Part shown: in pieces, positions 43,172-51,208 of the stretch
Layout: each line of letters opens with the position of its first letter
How positions within the stretch are numbered: position 1 is the stretch's first letter
Assembly: GCF_025215155.1 (NCBI RefSeq)
Contig: NZ_JALHAM010000118.1
DNA from: Dryocola clanedunensis
GTDB taxonomy: Bacteria > Pseudomonadota > Gammaproteobacteria > Enterobacterales > Enterobacteriaceae
Reading direction: 5' to 3' (one strand)
Length of the DNA: 64,000 nt
Translations under genes and position numbers: made by a program
The notes under the pieces: generated by a model
What the model was told of the DNA's origin: nothing
Database searches by the model: none
The model's input: only the letters and a program-made list of their open reading frames with translations

Positions 43172-43200
43172 AGAAAGGCACCCTGGGGGTGCCTTTCTGT
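43172..43200 (+). terminator. Rho-independent terminator of queE
   Basis: 12-bp perfect stem (43172-43183 with 43187-43198) around a 3-nt loop, followed by T-rich sequence. Confidence 0.85.
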
Positions 43201-43203
43201 TCT

Positions 43204-43235
43204 GTAAGGGTGGATAAGCGCCAGCGCCATCCACC
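43204..43235 (+). repeat. REP-like palindrome, copy 6
   Basis: GTAAGGGTGGATAAGCG with a GCGCCATCCACC arm, between convergent queE and queD. Confidence 0.75.
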
Positions 43236-43241
43236 AAAACC

Positions 43242-43601
43242 TTAGCCTTTATAGACGCATCCGGCAGTACAAGTCTCTTTCACCATCACCGCGCTCAGCA
43301 GCGGAACGATGGGCTTCATTTTGTCCCAGATCCACTTCGCCAGCACTTCGCTGGTTGGGTTCTCAAGGCCCGGGATATCGTTCAGATAGTAGTGATCCAG
43401 GCTGTCGTAGGTTGGCTTAAACGCCGCCTTCAGCTCGGAAAAATCCATAATCCAGCCCGTATACGGATCGACCTCGCCGGTGATTTCCAGGCGCACCATG
43501 AAAGAGTGGCCGTGCAGGCGACCGCACTTGTGGCCTTCCGGTACGTGCGGCAGGCGGTGAGCGGCTTCGAAGGTAAAATCTTTAAACAGGGTGGTTGCCA
43601 T
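43242..43601 (-). CDS. queD: 6-carboxy-5,6,7,8-tetrahydropterin synthase QueD
   Basis: Zinc enzyme converting dihydroneopterin triphosphate to 6-carboxytetrahydropterin, the first dedicated step of queuosine formation. It is 119 aa from the start at 43601 (MATTLFKDFTFEAAHRL; 121 in E. coli); a longer frame from 43667 is not conserved. Zinc-binding His residues are in EAAHRLPH and LHGHSF; catalytic Cys and His are in GHKCGRLHG and LDHYYLND. Confidence 0.94.
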   Translation of the reverse strand: MATTLFKDFTFEAAHRLPHVPEGHKCGRLHGHSFMVRLEITGEVDPYTGWIMDFSELKAAFKPTYDSLDHYYLNDIPGLENPTSEVLAKWIWDKMKPIVPLLSAVMVKETCTAGCVYKG

Positions 43602-43931
43602 TATTGCGGTCTCAGTTAGTGCAGTGAAGTCGAGCGAAAAACCGCCGCATAGTACCGGAATTGACATTTTTGCGCATTAACTAAAAGCCTCATCTTCTTT
43701 ATGCCGCCTTTTCCTCACGCTGCTTTAGAAATTATCCATTAAATATCATAAGGTTAATTAATCGTTTTTAATGTTATGGATTACCCGAAAAAGCGGTTAG
43801 TCATTTTGGTTATTTGTTATTTCCATCCCTTCTTTAATTGTTATTATCCGGCTGGTTAACCTTACACCTATGAATGCTTTTTACCGTTGATCGCTCTGAA
43901 CGGATCTTTTGCTACTGGAAACTAATCAAGC
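43602..43931. promoter_or_regulatory. queD-cysJ divergent regulatory region
   Basis: 330 bp, AT-rich, no gene seen. A TATTAT hexamer at 43842-43847 could be the cysJ -10, with no good -35, as expected for a CysB-activated promoter. The AT-rich 43795-43835 stretch is a plausible CysB target, but I cannot define a site. Confidence 0.4.
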
Positions 43932-45737
43932 ATGACAACTCAGGCCCCACCGACCGCTTTGCTGCCGCTTACCCCGGAGCAACTGGCTCGCCTCCAGGCG
44001 GCAACGACAGACTTCTCGCAGACGCAGCTGGCCTGGTTATCCGGCTATTTCTGGGGGATGATTAACCAACAGCCGGGCGCGGTTGCGGCTCCGGCGGCAC
44101 CTGCTGCGGAAGTGCCGGTTATCACTTTGATTTCCGCCTCCCAGACCGGCAACGCGCGGCGCGTCAGCGAACAGCTGCGTGACGACCTGCTGGCCGCAAA
44201 GCTGAACGTCAACCTGGTGAACGCTGGCGACTATAAATTCAAACAAATCGCCCAGGAAAAACTGCTGGTTGTCGTGACCTCCACGCAGGGGGAAGGGGAG
44301 CCGCCGGAAGAAGCGGTGGCGCTGCATAAGTACCTGTTCTCCAAAAAAGCACCGAAGCTGACCGACACGGCCTTTGCCGTGTTCAGCCTGGGCGACACCT
44401 CCTATGAATTCTTCTGCCAGTCCGGGAAAGACTTCGATTCGAAGCTTGCGGAGCTGGGCGGCCAGCGGCTGCTGGACCGTGTGGACACCGACGTTGAGTT
44501 CCAGCCCGCCGCTCAGGAATGGCGCGCAAAAATCGTCGATATTCTGAAATCCCGCGTCCCGGCTGAAACGCCTGCGCAGGCCGCTGCCACGGCAACCGGC
44601 GTGGTCAACGAAGTCTTCTCCAGCCCGTACACCAAAGAAGCGCCGCTGACCGCAACGCTCGCTGTGAACCAGAAAATCACCGGGCGTGACTCTGACAAAG
44701 ACGTCCGTCACCTGGAAATTGATCTTGGTGATTCCGGTCTGCGCTACCAGCCGGGCGATGCGCTCGGCGTCTGGTATCAGAACGACGCGGCGCTGGTGAA
44801 GGAGCTGGTTGAGCTGCTCTGGCTGAAAGGCGATGAAAACGTCACCGTAGAAGGCAAAACCCTGCCGCTTAGCGAAGCGCTGGAGTGGCATTTTGAACTG
44901 ACCGTCAATACCGTGAACATCGTTGAGAAGTATGCGCAGCTGACCCGCAATGCCGCGCTGCTCGACCTGGCCGGCGACAAAACTAAGCTGCAGCACTTTG
45001 CCCAGTGCACGCCGATTGTCGATATGGTGCGCTATGCCCCGGCGGAGCTGACCGCAGACCAGCTGGTTGAGCTGCTGCGTCCGCTGACGCCGCGCCTGTA
45101 CTCCATCGCCTCTTCGCAGGCTGAAGCAGAAAGCGAAGTTCACATTACCGTTGGCGTAGTGCGCTACGACATCGAAGGCCGCGCCCGCACCGGCGGCGCT
45201 TCTGGCTTCCTGGCCGACCGTCTGGAAGAAGACGGCGAAGTGCGCGTGTTCATCGAACATAACGATAACTTCCGCCTGCCGGCCAACCCGGAAACGCCGG
45301 TGATCATGATCGGCCCCGGCACCGGCATTGCGCCGTTCCGCGCCTTCATGCAGCAGCGTGAAAACGACGGGGCGAGCGGTAAAAACTGGCTGTTCTTCGG
45401 CAACCCGCACTTTACCGATGACTTCCTCTATCAGGTGGAGTGGCAGCGCTACGTCAAAGACGGCCTGCTGACCAATATCGACCTCGCCTGGTCCCGAGAC
45501 CAGGAACACAAAATATACGTACAAGATAAACTGCGCGCAAAAGGCGCGGAGCTGTGGAGCTGGATTCAGGAAGGCGCCCACATTTACGTCTGCGGCGATG
45601 CCAATCGCATGGCAAAAGACGTTGAGCAGGTTTTACTGGAAGTGGTAGCCGAGTTCGGTGGCATGGACACCGAGACGGCCGATGAATTTTTGAGTGAGCT
45701 GCGCGTTGAGCGCCGTTATCAGCGAGATGTCTACTAA
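43932..45737 (+). CDS. cysJ: Sulfite reductase (NADPH) flavoprotein alpha subunit
   Basis: Passes electrons from NADPH through FAD and FMN to CysI for reduction of sulfite to sulfide. It is 601 aa (599 in E. coli). Flavodoxin domain about residues 65-205 (SASQTGNARRVSEQL, STQGEGEPPEEA, GDTSYEFFC); a linker with CYPOR-type FAD domain (PRLYSIASSQAE, GGASGFLADRL); NADPH domain (MIGPGTGIAPFRAFMQ, YVCGDANRMAKDVE). TAATG overlaps it with cysI by one base, so the two are coupled. Confidence 0.97.
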   Translation: MTTQAPPTALLPLTPEQLARLQAATTDFSQTQLAWLSGYFWGMINQQPGAVAAPAAPAAEVPVITLISASQTGNARRVSEQLRDDLLAAKLNVNLVNAGDYKFKQIAQEKLLVVVTSTQGEGEPPEEAVALHKYLFSKKAPKLTDTAFAVFSLGDTSYEFFCQSGKDFDSKLAELGGQRLLDRVDTDVEFQPAAQEWRAKIVDILKSRVPAETPAQAAATATGVVNEVFSSPYTKEAPLTATLAVNQKITGRDSDKDVRHLEIDLGDSGLRYQPGDALGVWYQNDAALVKELVELLWLKGDENVTVEGKTLPLSEALEWHFELTVNTVNIVEKYAQLTRNAALLDLAGDKTKLQHFAQCTPIVDMVRYAPAELTADQLVELLRPLTPRLYSIASSQAEAESEVHITVGVVRYDIEGRARTGGASGFLADRLEEDGEVRVFIEHNDNFRLPANPETPVIMIGPGTGIAPFRAFMQQRENDGASGKNWLFFGNPHFTDDFLYQVEWQRYVKDGLLTNIDLAWSRDQEHKIYVQDKLRAKGAELWSWIQEGAHIYVCGDANRMAKDVEQVLLEVVAEFGGMDTETADEFLSELRVERRYQRDVY

Positions 45738-47449
45738 TGAGCGATAAACACCCCGGACCGTTAGTGGTCGAAGGAAAACTGGCTGACGCCGAGCGCCTGA
45801 AGCTGGAAAGCAACTTCCTGCGCGGCACCATCAAAGAAGATTTGCAGGATGGCCTGACCGGCGGCTTTAAAGGCGACAACTTCCTGCTGATCCGCTTCCA
45901 CGGCATGTATCAGCAGGACGACCGTGACATCCGCGCCGAACGCGCCGAGCAGAAGCTGGAGCCGCGTCATGCCATGATGCTGCGCTGCCGTCTGCCCGGC
46001 GGTATCATCACCACCCAGCAGTGGCGCGCCATTGATAAGTTTGCCGAAGATAAAACTATCTACGGCAGCATCCGTCTGACTAACCGCCAGACGTTCCAGT
46101 TTCACGGCATTCTGAAAAAGAACGTGAAACCTGCGCACGAGATGCTGCACGAGGTCGGGCTGGACGCGCTGGCGACCGCCAACGACGTTAACCGTAACGT
46201 GCTCTGCACCTCGAACCCGATTGAGTCCGAACTGCATCAGGAAGCCTACGAGTGGGCGAAAAAACTCTCTGAGCACCTGCTGCCGCGCACCCGCGCGTAT
46301 GCGGAAATCTGGTGGGACAAAGAGAAAGTCGCGACCACCGACGAAGAGCCGATTCTGGGCGCGACCTATCTGCCGCGTAAGTTTAAAACCACGGTTGTGG
46401 TGCCGCCGCAGAACGATGTGGATCTGCATGCGAACGACATGAACTTCATCGCCATCGCTAAAGACGGCAAGCTGGTGGGCTTCAACCTGCTGGTGGGCGG
46501 TGGGTTGTCCATCGAACACGGCAATAAAGCGACCTACGCCCGTACCGCGAGCGAATTCGGTTATATCCCGCTGGAGCATACGCTTGCCGTTGCGGAAGCG
46601 GTGGTGACTACCCAGCGCGACTGGGGAAACCGCACAGACCGTAAAAATGCGAAAACCAAATATACCCTTGAGCGCGTCGGCGTTGACGTGTTTAAAGCGG
46701 AAGTAGAGCGCCGTGCGGGTATTACCTTCGAGCCAATCCGCCCATATGAATTCACCGGCCGCGGCGACCGCATCGGCTGGGTAAAAGGCATCGACGATAA
46801 GTGGCACCTGACGCTGTTTATCGAAAACGGCCGTATTCTGGACTACCCGGATCGTCCACTGAAAACTGGCCTGCTGGAGATCGCGAAGATCCACAAAGGT
46901 GATTTCCGTCTGACGGCCAACCAGAACCTGATCGTGGCTGGTGTGCCTGAGAGCGAAAAGGCGAAAATCGAGAAGCTGGCGAAAGACCATGGCCTGATGC
47001 ACGCGGTGAAACCGCAGCGTGAAAACTCCATGGCCTGCGTTGCCTTCCCAACCTGTCCGCTGGCGATGGCGGAAGCAGAACGCTTCCTGCCGCAGTTTGT
47101 GACTAAAGTTGAAGATGTGATGGAGAAGCACCACGTCGGCGAAGAGAACATCGTTCTGCGCGTGACGGGCTGCCCGAACGGCTGTGGCCGCGCAATGCTG
47201 GCGGAAATCGGCCTGGTGGGTAAAGCGCCTGGCCGCTACAACCTGCACATCGGCGGTAACCGCATCGGCACGCGCATCCCGCGCATGTACCGCGAGAACA
47301 TCACCGAGCCGGAAATTCTGGCTTCCATTGATGAGCTGGTGGGGCGCTGGGCGAAAGAGCGTGAAGGGGATGAAGGCTTCGGCGACTTCACCATCCGCGC
47401 CGGGATTATCCGTCCGGTGCTCGATCCTGCCCGGGATTTGTGGGATTAA
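45737..47449 (+). CDS. cysI: Sulfite reductase hemoprotein beta subunit
   Basis: Siroheme- and 4Fe-4S-containing catalytic subunit of assimilatory sulfite reductase. It is 570 aa, as in E. coli. The four cluster Cys residues lie in MACVAFPTCPLA (about 434 and 440) and RVTGCPNGCGRA (about 479 and 483), the last also bridging the siroheme. Second gene of cysJIH. Confidence 0.97.
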   Translation: MSDKHPGPLVVEGKLADAERLKLESNFLRGTIKEDLQDGLTGGFKGDNFLLIRFHGMYQQDDRDIRAERAEQKLEPRHAMMLRCRLPGGIITTQQWRAIDKFAEDKTIYGSIRLTNRQTFQFHGILKKNVKPAHEMLHEVGLDALATANDVNRNVLCTSNPIESELHQEAYEWAKKLSEHLLPRTRAYAEIWWDKEKVATTDEEPILGATYLPRKFKTTVVVPPQNDVDLHANDMNFIAIAKDGKLVGFNLLVGGGLSIEHGNKATYARTASEFGYIPLEHTLAVAEAVVTTQRDWGNRTDRKNAKTKYTLERVGVDVFKAEVERRAGITFEPIRPYEFTGRGDRIGWVKGIDDKWHLTLFIENGRILDYPDRPLKTGLLEIAKIHKGDFRLTANQNLIVAGVPESEKAKIEKLAKDHGLMHAVKPQRENSMACVAFPTCPLAMAEAERFLPQFVTKVEDVMEKHHVGEENIVLRVTGCPNGCGRAMLAEIGLVGKAPGRYNLHIGGNRIGTRIPRMYRENITEPEILASIDELVGRWAKEREGDEGFGDFTIRAGIIRPVLDPARDLWD

Positions 47450-47483
47450 CATTCATCGGCGGGCGACGCTGCCCTGGTTTTTT

Positions 47484-47514
47484 GTAGGGTGGATAAGCGG
47501 CAGCGTCATCCACC
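47484..47514 (+). repeat. REP-like palindrome, copy 7
   Basis: GTAGGGTGGATAAGCGGCAG with a GCGTCATCCACC arm, between cysI and cysH. Such an element inside an operon may affect mRNA stability or partial termination. Confidence 0.75.
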
Positions 47515-47542
47515 ATGATTTTTGCCAATAAGCGAGGCACGT

Positions 47543-48277
47543 ATGTCCGTACTCGATCTAAAAGCACTGAACGAACTGCCAAAAGTCGAACGCGTAATGG
47601 CGATGGCCGAGGTGAACACCCAGCTCGAAAAGCTGACCGCGGAGCAGCGCGTCGGCTGGGCGCTGGAAAACCTGCCCGGCGAGTTCGTGTTGTCCTCAAG
47701 CTTTGGTATTCAGGCGGCAGTGAGCCTGCATCTGGTCACTCAGCTGCGCCCGGATATTCCGGTGATCCTCACTGATACTGGCTATCTGTTCCCGGAAACC
47801 TACCAGTTTATCGACGAGCTGACGGACAAGCTGAAGCTGAACCTGAAGGTGTTTAGCGCAAAAGAAAGTGCGGCATGGCAGGAGGCACGCTACGGCAAGC
47901 TGTGGGAGCAGGGCGTTGAGGGCATTGAGAAATACAATGAGATCAATAAAGTCGAGCCGATGAACCGCGCCTTGCAGGAGCTGGGCGGCCAAACCTGGTT
48001 TGCAGGCCTGCGCCGCGAACAATCCGGCAGCCGTGCGAATTTACCGGTGCTGGCGATTCAGCGCGGCGTGTTTAAAATCCTGCCAATCATCGACTGGGAC
48101 AACCGCACTGTGTACCAGTACCTCACCGCGCACGGCCTGAAATACCACCCGCTGTGGGATCAGGGCTACCTGTCAGTCGGCGATACCCACACAACCCGCA
48201 AGTGGGAACCGGGCATGGCAGAAGAAGAAACACGTTTCTTTGGCCTGAAGCGCGAGTGCGGACTGCACGAGGGCTGA
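47543..48277 (+). CDS. cysH: Phosphoadenosine phosphosulfate reductase
   Basis: Thioredoxin-dependent reduction of PAPS to sulfite and PAP. It is 244 aa, as in E. coli, from the start at 47543 (MSVLDLKALNEL). Visible: the PP-loop SSSFGIQAAVS, TDTGYLFPETYQF, the arginine-rich GLRREQSGSRA and the C-terminal catalytic KRECGLHEG. Only this single Cys motif is present, without the paired Cys residues of APS reductases, so PAPS is the substrate, in line with cysC in the window. Confidence 0.96.
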   Translation: MSVLDLKALNELPKVERVMAMAEVNTQLEKLTAEQRVGWALENLPGEFVLSSSFGIQAAVSLHLVTQLRPDIPVILTDTGYLFPETYQFIDELTDKLKLNLKVFSAKESAAWQEARYGKLWEQGVEGIEKYNEINKVEPMNRALQELGGQTWFAGLRREQSGSRANLPVLAIQRGVFKILPIIDWDNRTVYQYLTAHGLKYHPLWDQGYLSVGDTHTTRKWEPGMAEEETRFFGLKRECGLHEG

Positions 48278-48288
48278 TTCAGAGATAA

Positions 48289-48317
48289 TAAGGTGGGCGC
48301 TGACCCACCTTATTTTA
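48289..48317 (+). terminator. Rho-independent terminator of cysJIH
   Basis: 9-bp stem TAAGGTGGG/CCCACCTTA with a 6-nt loop, followed by TTTT. Confidence 0.82.
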
Positions 48318-48320
48318 TTA

Positions 48321-48647
48321 TTACTGGTGCTGTGCAGGTGTAAGGCGAACGCCTGCCGCGCGGGTTAACTCAGTTAATGTGATTAGCGTTGGGTTACCAT
48401 TTTCCGACAGCGCTTTATAAATATGCTGGCGCGCGATACCTGACTTTCTGGATATCTCCCCCACACCACCGCGAGCTTCGATTACGCGACGTAAAGCAAT
48501 AAGAAACGCCGCGACGCCTCCCTCCTCATAGATCTCATCAAGTGCGGTTTGCAGATAAATTTCAGCGTAGGCTGGATCGGCACGCAGCTCTTCGATCATC
48601 GCTATATTGTGGTCAACGGCGGGTTCCGGATTGGTTTTCAGCTTCAT
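48321..48647 (-). CDS. HigA-like/HI1420-type antitoxin, apparently orphaned
   Basis: Helix-turn-helix protein of 108 aa of the 'addiction module antidote' type (HI1420 group). The DNA-binding domain is at about residues 60-105 (GGVGEISRKSGIARQHIYKAL, then TLITLTELTRAAGVRL). Its ATG overlaps the stop of a toxin-like frame (ATGA), the usual toxin-first order of this family. The toxin frame is broken, so the antitoxin may now be an orphan regulator. The gene ends at the cysH terminator. Confidence 0.85.
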   Translation of the reverse strand: MKLKTNPEPAVDHNIAMIEELRADPAYAEIYLQTALDEIYEEGGVAAFLIALRRVIEARGGVGEISRKSGIARQHIYKALSENGNPTLITLTELTRAAGVRLTPAQHQ

Positions 48648-48854
48648 GATTTCAGTCTCGAATAATAATCCTGCAGTTCCCAGACGCCGTCTCTTTCAAA
48701 TTTGTGGTCTCCAAAATTACCGGTTTCGGCTCTGGCGACCCGGATGTCTATTTTAGCTGCTGCTCGAACATCTTTCTTACGGAGTTTTTTTCATCCACTC
48801 CGTATAGGGTTCTTTTCCATTATTGTCCCGGTATCGCTTAGCCGTATAAGGCAT
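48644..48854 (-). pseudogene. Degraded HigB/RelE-type (HI1419-like) toxin remnant
   Basis: From ATG at 48854 the frame reads MPYTAKRYRDNNGKEPYTEWMKK then stops at once after a run of seven As (48785-48791 on the plus strand). Removing one A restores LRKKDVRAAAKIDIRVARAE and TGNFGDHKFERDGVWELQ, the conserved core of HI1419-type toxins. Even so the protein would be about 69 aa, lacking the usual C-terminal third. Both damage types suggest a dead toxin; slippage on the A-run could restore the frame but not the missing end. Confidence 0.75.
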
Positions 48855-48885
48855 AACATTACCCTCATTCCGTGAGTTTGAAATA

Positions 48886-48907
48886 ATTGTCACTTATATG
48901 TGACAAT
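48886..48907. promoter_or_regulatory. Perfect 22-bp inverted repeat upstream of the toxin remnant
   Basis: ATTGTCAC-TTATAT-GTGACAAT, perfect 8-bp arms, 32 bp before the toxin ATG and facing iap. Its place is right for the autoregulatory operator of a HigBA-like module. Confidence 0.65.
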
Positions 48908-48976
48908 CTGGCAGGGTGATTTTTTGCTCAAAAGCCTGCTTACGGCTGACATCCTTTCTCACCTGCACCGGCAGTC

Positions 48977-50017
48977 CTATTTCCCCGCCTTCGCCAGCTC
49001 CTTCAGCAGCGGTAGCATGACGCGTACAACGTCGTGGCTACGCTTTGCTATGCGTCCTGATAACCATTTGTCCAGATACTGCTGGTTATCAAGCTGCGCA
49101 TTGTGCCAGGTTGTGCCGTCCGGAAATGCTTTGCTTTTCGCCCGCTGCTGATAGCCATCCTTTTTGCCCAGCGACCAGTTGGTGGCTTCAACGGACAGTA
49201 CGGGAATACCGACTTTGTCGAAAGGGGCGGCGTCGTTACAGCAGCCGGTTCCTTTCGGATACTGTTTGTTTTGTCCCGGATTTGTTGCGGCCTGAATGCC
49301 CAGCTGCCGCGCCAGCTGTAGCGCGCGATCGCGCGATAGTTTGCGTACCGCAGCCGGCGTTTTTAGCCCACTATTAAAATAGATCCGGTCACCGGTGACG
49401 AGACTGTCGAGGTTAATCACCAGCAGGGTGTTTTTCTTTTCCTGGTCGCTCATGCGGCTGAGAATATTTTCAGCACCCAGCCCACCCATTTCTTCTCCGC
49501 TGGTGGCGATGAAGCGAATGCCGTAGCGCGTCGGGATTTTCGCCATGCTTTGTGCCAGTTCCAGCATCACGCCCAGCCCGGAAGCGTTGTCATCCACGCC
49601 CTGTAACGTCAGGCCGCCGAGATTATTATTGGTATCAGCGTCGCTTAAAGGGGTGAAGGTATCCAGATGCGCGATAATGATGACCTGCTGCGGCTCTTTT
49701 CCCTCTCGTGCCGCAATCACCTGGCTTGCGCTGACGTTATGCCAGTTCTGATGGCCATCTTTAGTGGTATAGCGATAACGGGTGTTAAACCGGCGGATAT
49801 CGCTCTGGTAGCCGTATTGTTTGAACTGTTCCTGCAGATAATCTGCGGCGAGCATTTCGGCAGGGCTGCCGGTCATACGCCCTGGAAAAACGGTGGCGAT
49901 ATGGCGAGTCTGCGCCTCAGCTGTTTTACCTGAATGTGTCGTGGTGGCTTCGGCTGGTAGAGAGATACCTATCCCCAGCGCAAGAGAAACAGTCCATAAG
50001 CGCCGCGCGGCAAACAT
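48977..50017 (-). CDS. iap: Alkaline phosphatase isozyme conversion aminopeptidase
   Basis: Periplasmic M28-family zinc aminopeptidase; in E. coli it trims N-terminal Arg from alkaline phosphatase. It is 346 aa (345 in E. coli). N-terminal signal peptide (residues 1-24, ending PAEA). Zinc ligands are visible in IIIAHLDTF, QGVDDNASG, SGEEMGGLG, NLDSLV and the C-terminal part. In E. coli a CRISPR array lies next to iap; none is present here. Confidence 0.94.
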   Translation of the reverse strand: MFAARRLWTVSLALGIGISLPAEATTTHSGKTAEAQTRHIATVFPGRMTGSPAEMLAADYLQEQFKQYGYQSDIRRFNTRYRYTTKDGHQNWHNVSASQVIAAREGKEPQQVIIIAHLDTFTPLSDADTNNNLGGLTLQGVDDNASGLGVMLELAQSMAKIPTRYGIRFIATSGEEMGGLGAENILSRMSDQEKKNTLLVINLDSLVTGDRIYFNSGLKTPAAVRKLSRDRALQLARQLGIQAATNPGQNKQYPKGTGCCNDAAPFDKVGIPVLSVEATNWSLGKKDGYQQRAKSKAFPDGTTWHNAQLDNQQYLDKWLSGRIAKRSHDVVRVMLPLLKELAKAGK

Positions 50018-50288
50018 AGTTCGTCCTTTTCTTTCTGCTAAAATTTTTGCCCGGTAAGTATGAAACTGCGCCTCATCTTAAACAATTCGAAATCTTCCTA
50101 AAGCCCCGTTAAATCTCCCGTTAAGCACATTTTGTGATTTAGATTTTCACAGCGTTATTCCTTTGTGGAACTACTCATTCCAATTGGTAATTTCATATCA
50201 AATAACCCCGCGTCTTATAGTCCTTGTAATTTCATGCAAACGGTGGGGTATCGACCTGCCGTGCTAATCGCAGCTTTAAGGGAAGGTT
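50018..50288. promoter_or_regulatory. iap-cysD intergenic region with likely CysB-dependent promoter
   Basis: TATAGT at 50216-50221 is a good -10 candidate for cysDNC; the expected -35 position is poor (TCATAT), which fits activator dependence. AT-rich DNA at 50150-50200 is a plausible CysB region. No CRISPR repeats are present. Confidence 0.45.
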
Positions 50289-51197
50289 ATGGACCAAAAA
50301 CGACTCACTCACCTGCGGCAACTGGAGGCTGAAAGCATCCATATTATCCGCGAGGTCGCTGCCGAATTTTCCAATCCGGTAATGATGTATTCAATCGGCA
50401 AAGACTCCTCGGTGATGTTGCATTTGGCGCGTAAAGCGTTCTATCCGGGCACGCTGCCATTCCCGCTGCTGCATGTTGATACCGGCTGGAAATTCCGTGA
50501 GATGTACGAATTCCGTGACCGTACCGCTAAGGCCTACGGCTGCGAACTGCTGGTGCATAAAAATCCTGAAGGCGTGGCGATGGGCATCAACCCTTTTGTA
50601 CACGGTAGCGCGAAGCACACCGATATCATGAAAACTGAAGGGCTGAAGCAGGCGCTGAATAAATACGGTTTCGATGCGGCCTTTGGCGGCGCGCGTCGCG
50701 ACGAAGAGAAATCCCGCGCCAAAGAACGCATCTATTCTTTCCGCGACCGTTTCCACCGCTGGGACCCGAAAAATCAGCGTCCGGAGCTGTGGCATAACTA
50801 CAACGGACAGATTAACAAAGGCGAGAGCATTCGCGTGTTCCCGCTCTCTAACTGGACCGAGCTGGATATCTGGCAGTACATCTACCTGGAAAATATCGAC
50901 ATTGTTCCACTCTACCTGGCAGCGCCGCGTCCCGTACTGGAGCGTGACGGCATGCTGATGATGATTGACGATGACCGTATCGACCTGCAGCCGGGTGAAG
51001 TCATCGAGCAGAAAATGGTGCGCTTCCGTACCCTCGGCTGCTGGCCGCTCACCGGCGCGGTAGAGTCCAGCGCGCAAACGCTGCCGGAGATCATCGAAGA
51101 GATGCTGGTTTCCACCACCAGTGAACGCCAGGGCCGCATGATTGACCGCGACCAGGCCGGCTCCATGGAGCTGAAGAAACGCCAGGGTTATTTCTAA
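50289..51197 (+). CDS. cysD: Sulfate adenylyltransferase subunit 2
   Basis: Catalytic ATP sulfurylase subunit that makes adenosine 5'-phosphosulfate from sulfate and ATP with CysN. It is 302 aa, as in E. coli. PP-loop YSIGKDSSVMLHLARKA near residue 37, HVDTGWKF, and FGGARRDEEKSRAKERIYSFRD. AAGGGAAGG precedes the ATG. First gene of cysDNC. Confidence 0.97.
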   Translation: MDQKRLTHLRQLEAESIHIIREVAAEFSNPVMMYSIGKDSSVMLHLARKAFYPGTLPFPLLHVDTGWKFREMYEFRDRTAKAYGCELLVHKNPEGVAMGINPFVHGSAKHTDIMKTEGLKQALNKYGFDAAFGGARRDEEKSRAKERIYSFRDRFHRWDPKNQRPELWHNYNGQINKGESIRVFPLSNWTELDIWQYIYLENIDIVPLYLAAPRPVLERDGMLMMIDDDRIDLQPGEVIEQKMVRFRTLGCWPLTGAVESSAQTLPEIIEEMLVSTTSERQGRMIDRDQAGSMELKKRQGYF

Positions 51198-51208
51198 GGA
51201 GCCGCCAG

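Noticed and set aside
44037..45581. Long minus-strand open frame (514 codons) opposite cysJ
   Set aside because: Antisense shadow of cysJ; composition follows the sense codons and no family is recognisable.
45761..47452. Long minus-strand open frame (563 codons) opposite cysI
   Set aside because: It mirrors the GC-rich codon pattern of cysI, has no recognisable domain or ribosome-binding site and lies wholly inside a certain gene.
48855..50288. Search for a CRISPR array or cas genes next to iap
   Set aside because: No regularly spaced repeats are present on either side of iap; only the toxin-antitoxin remnant and the cysD promoter region.
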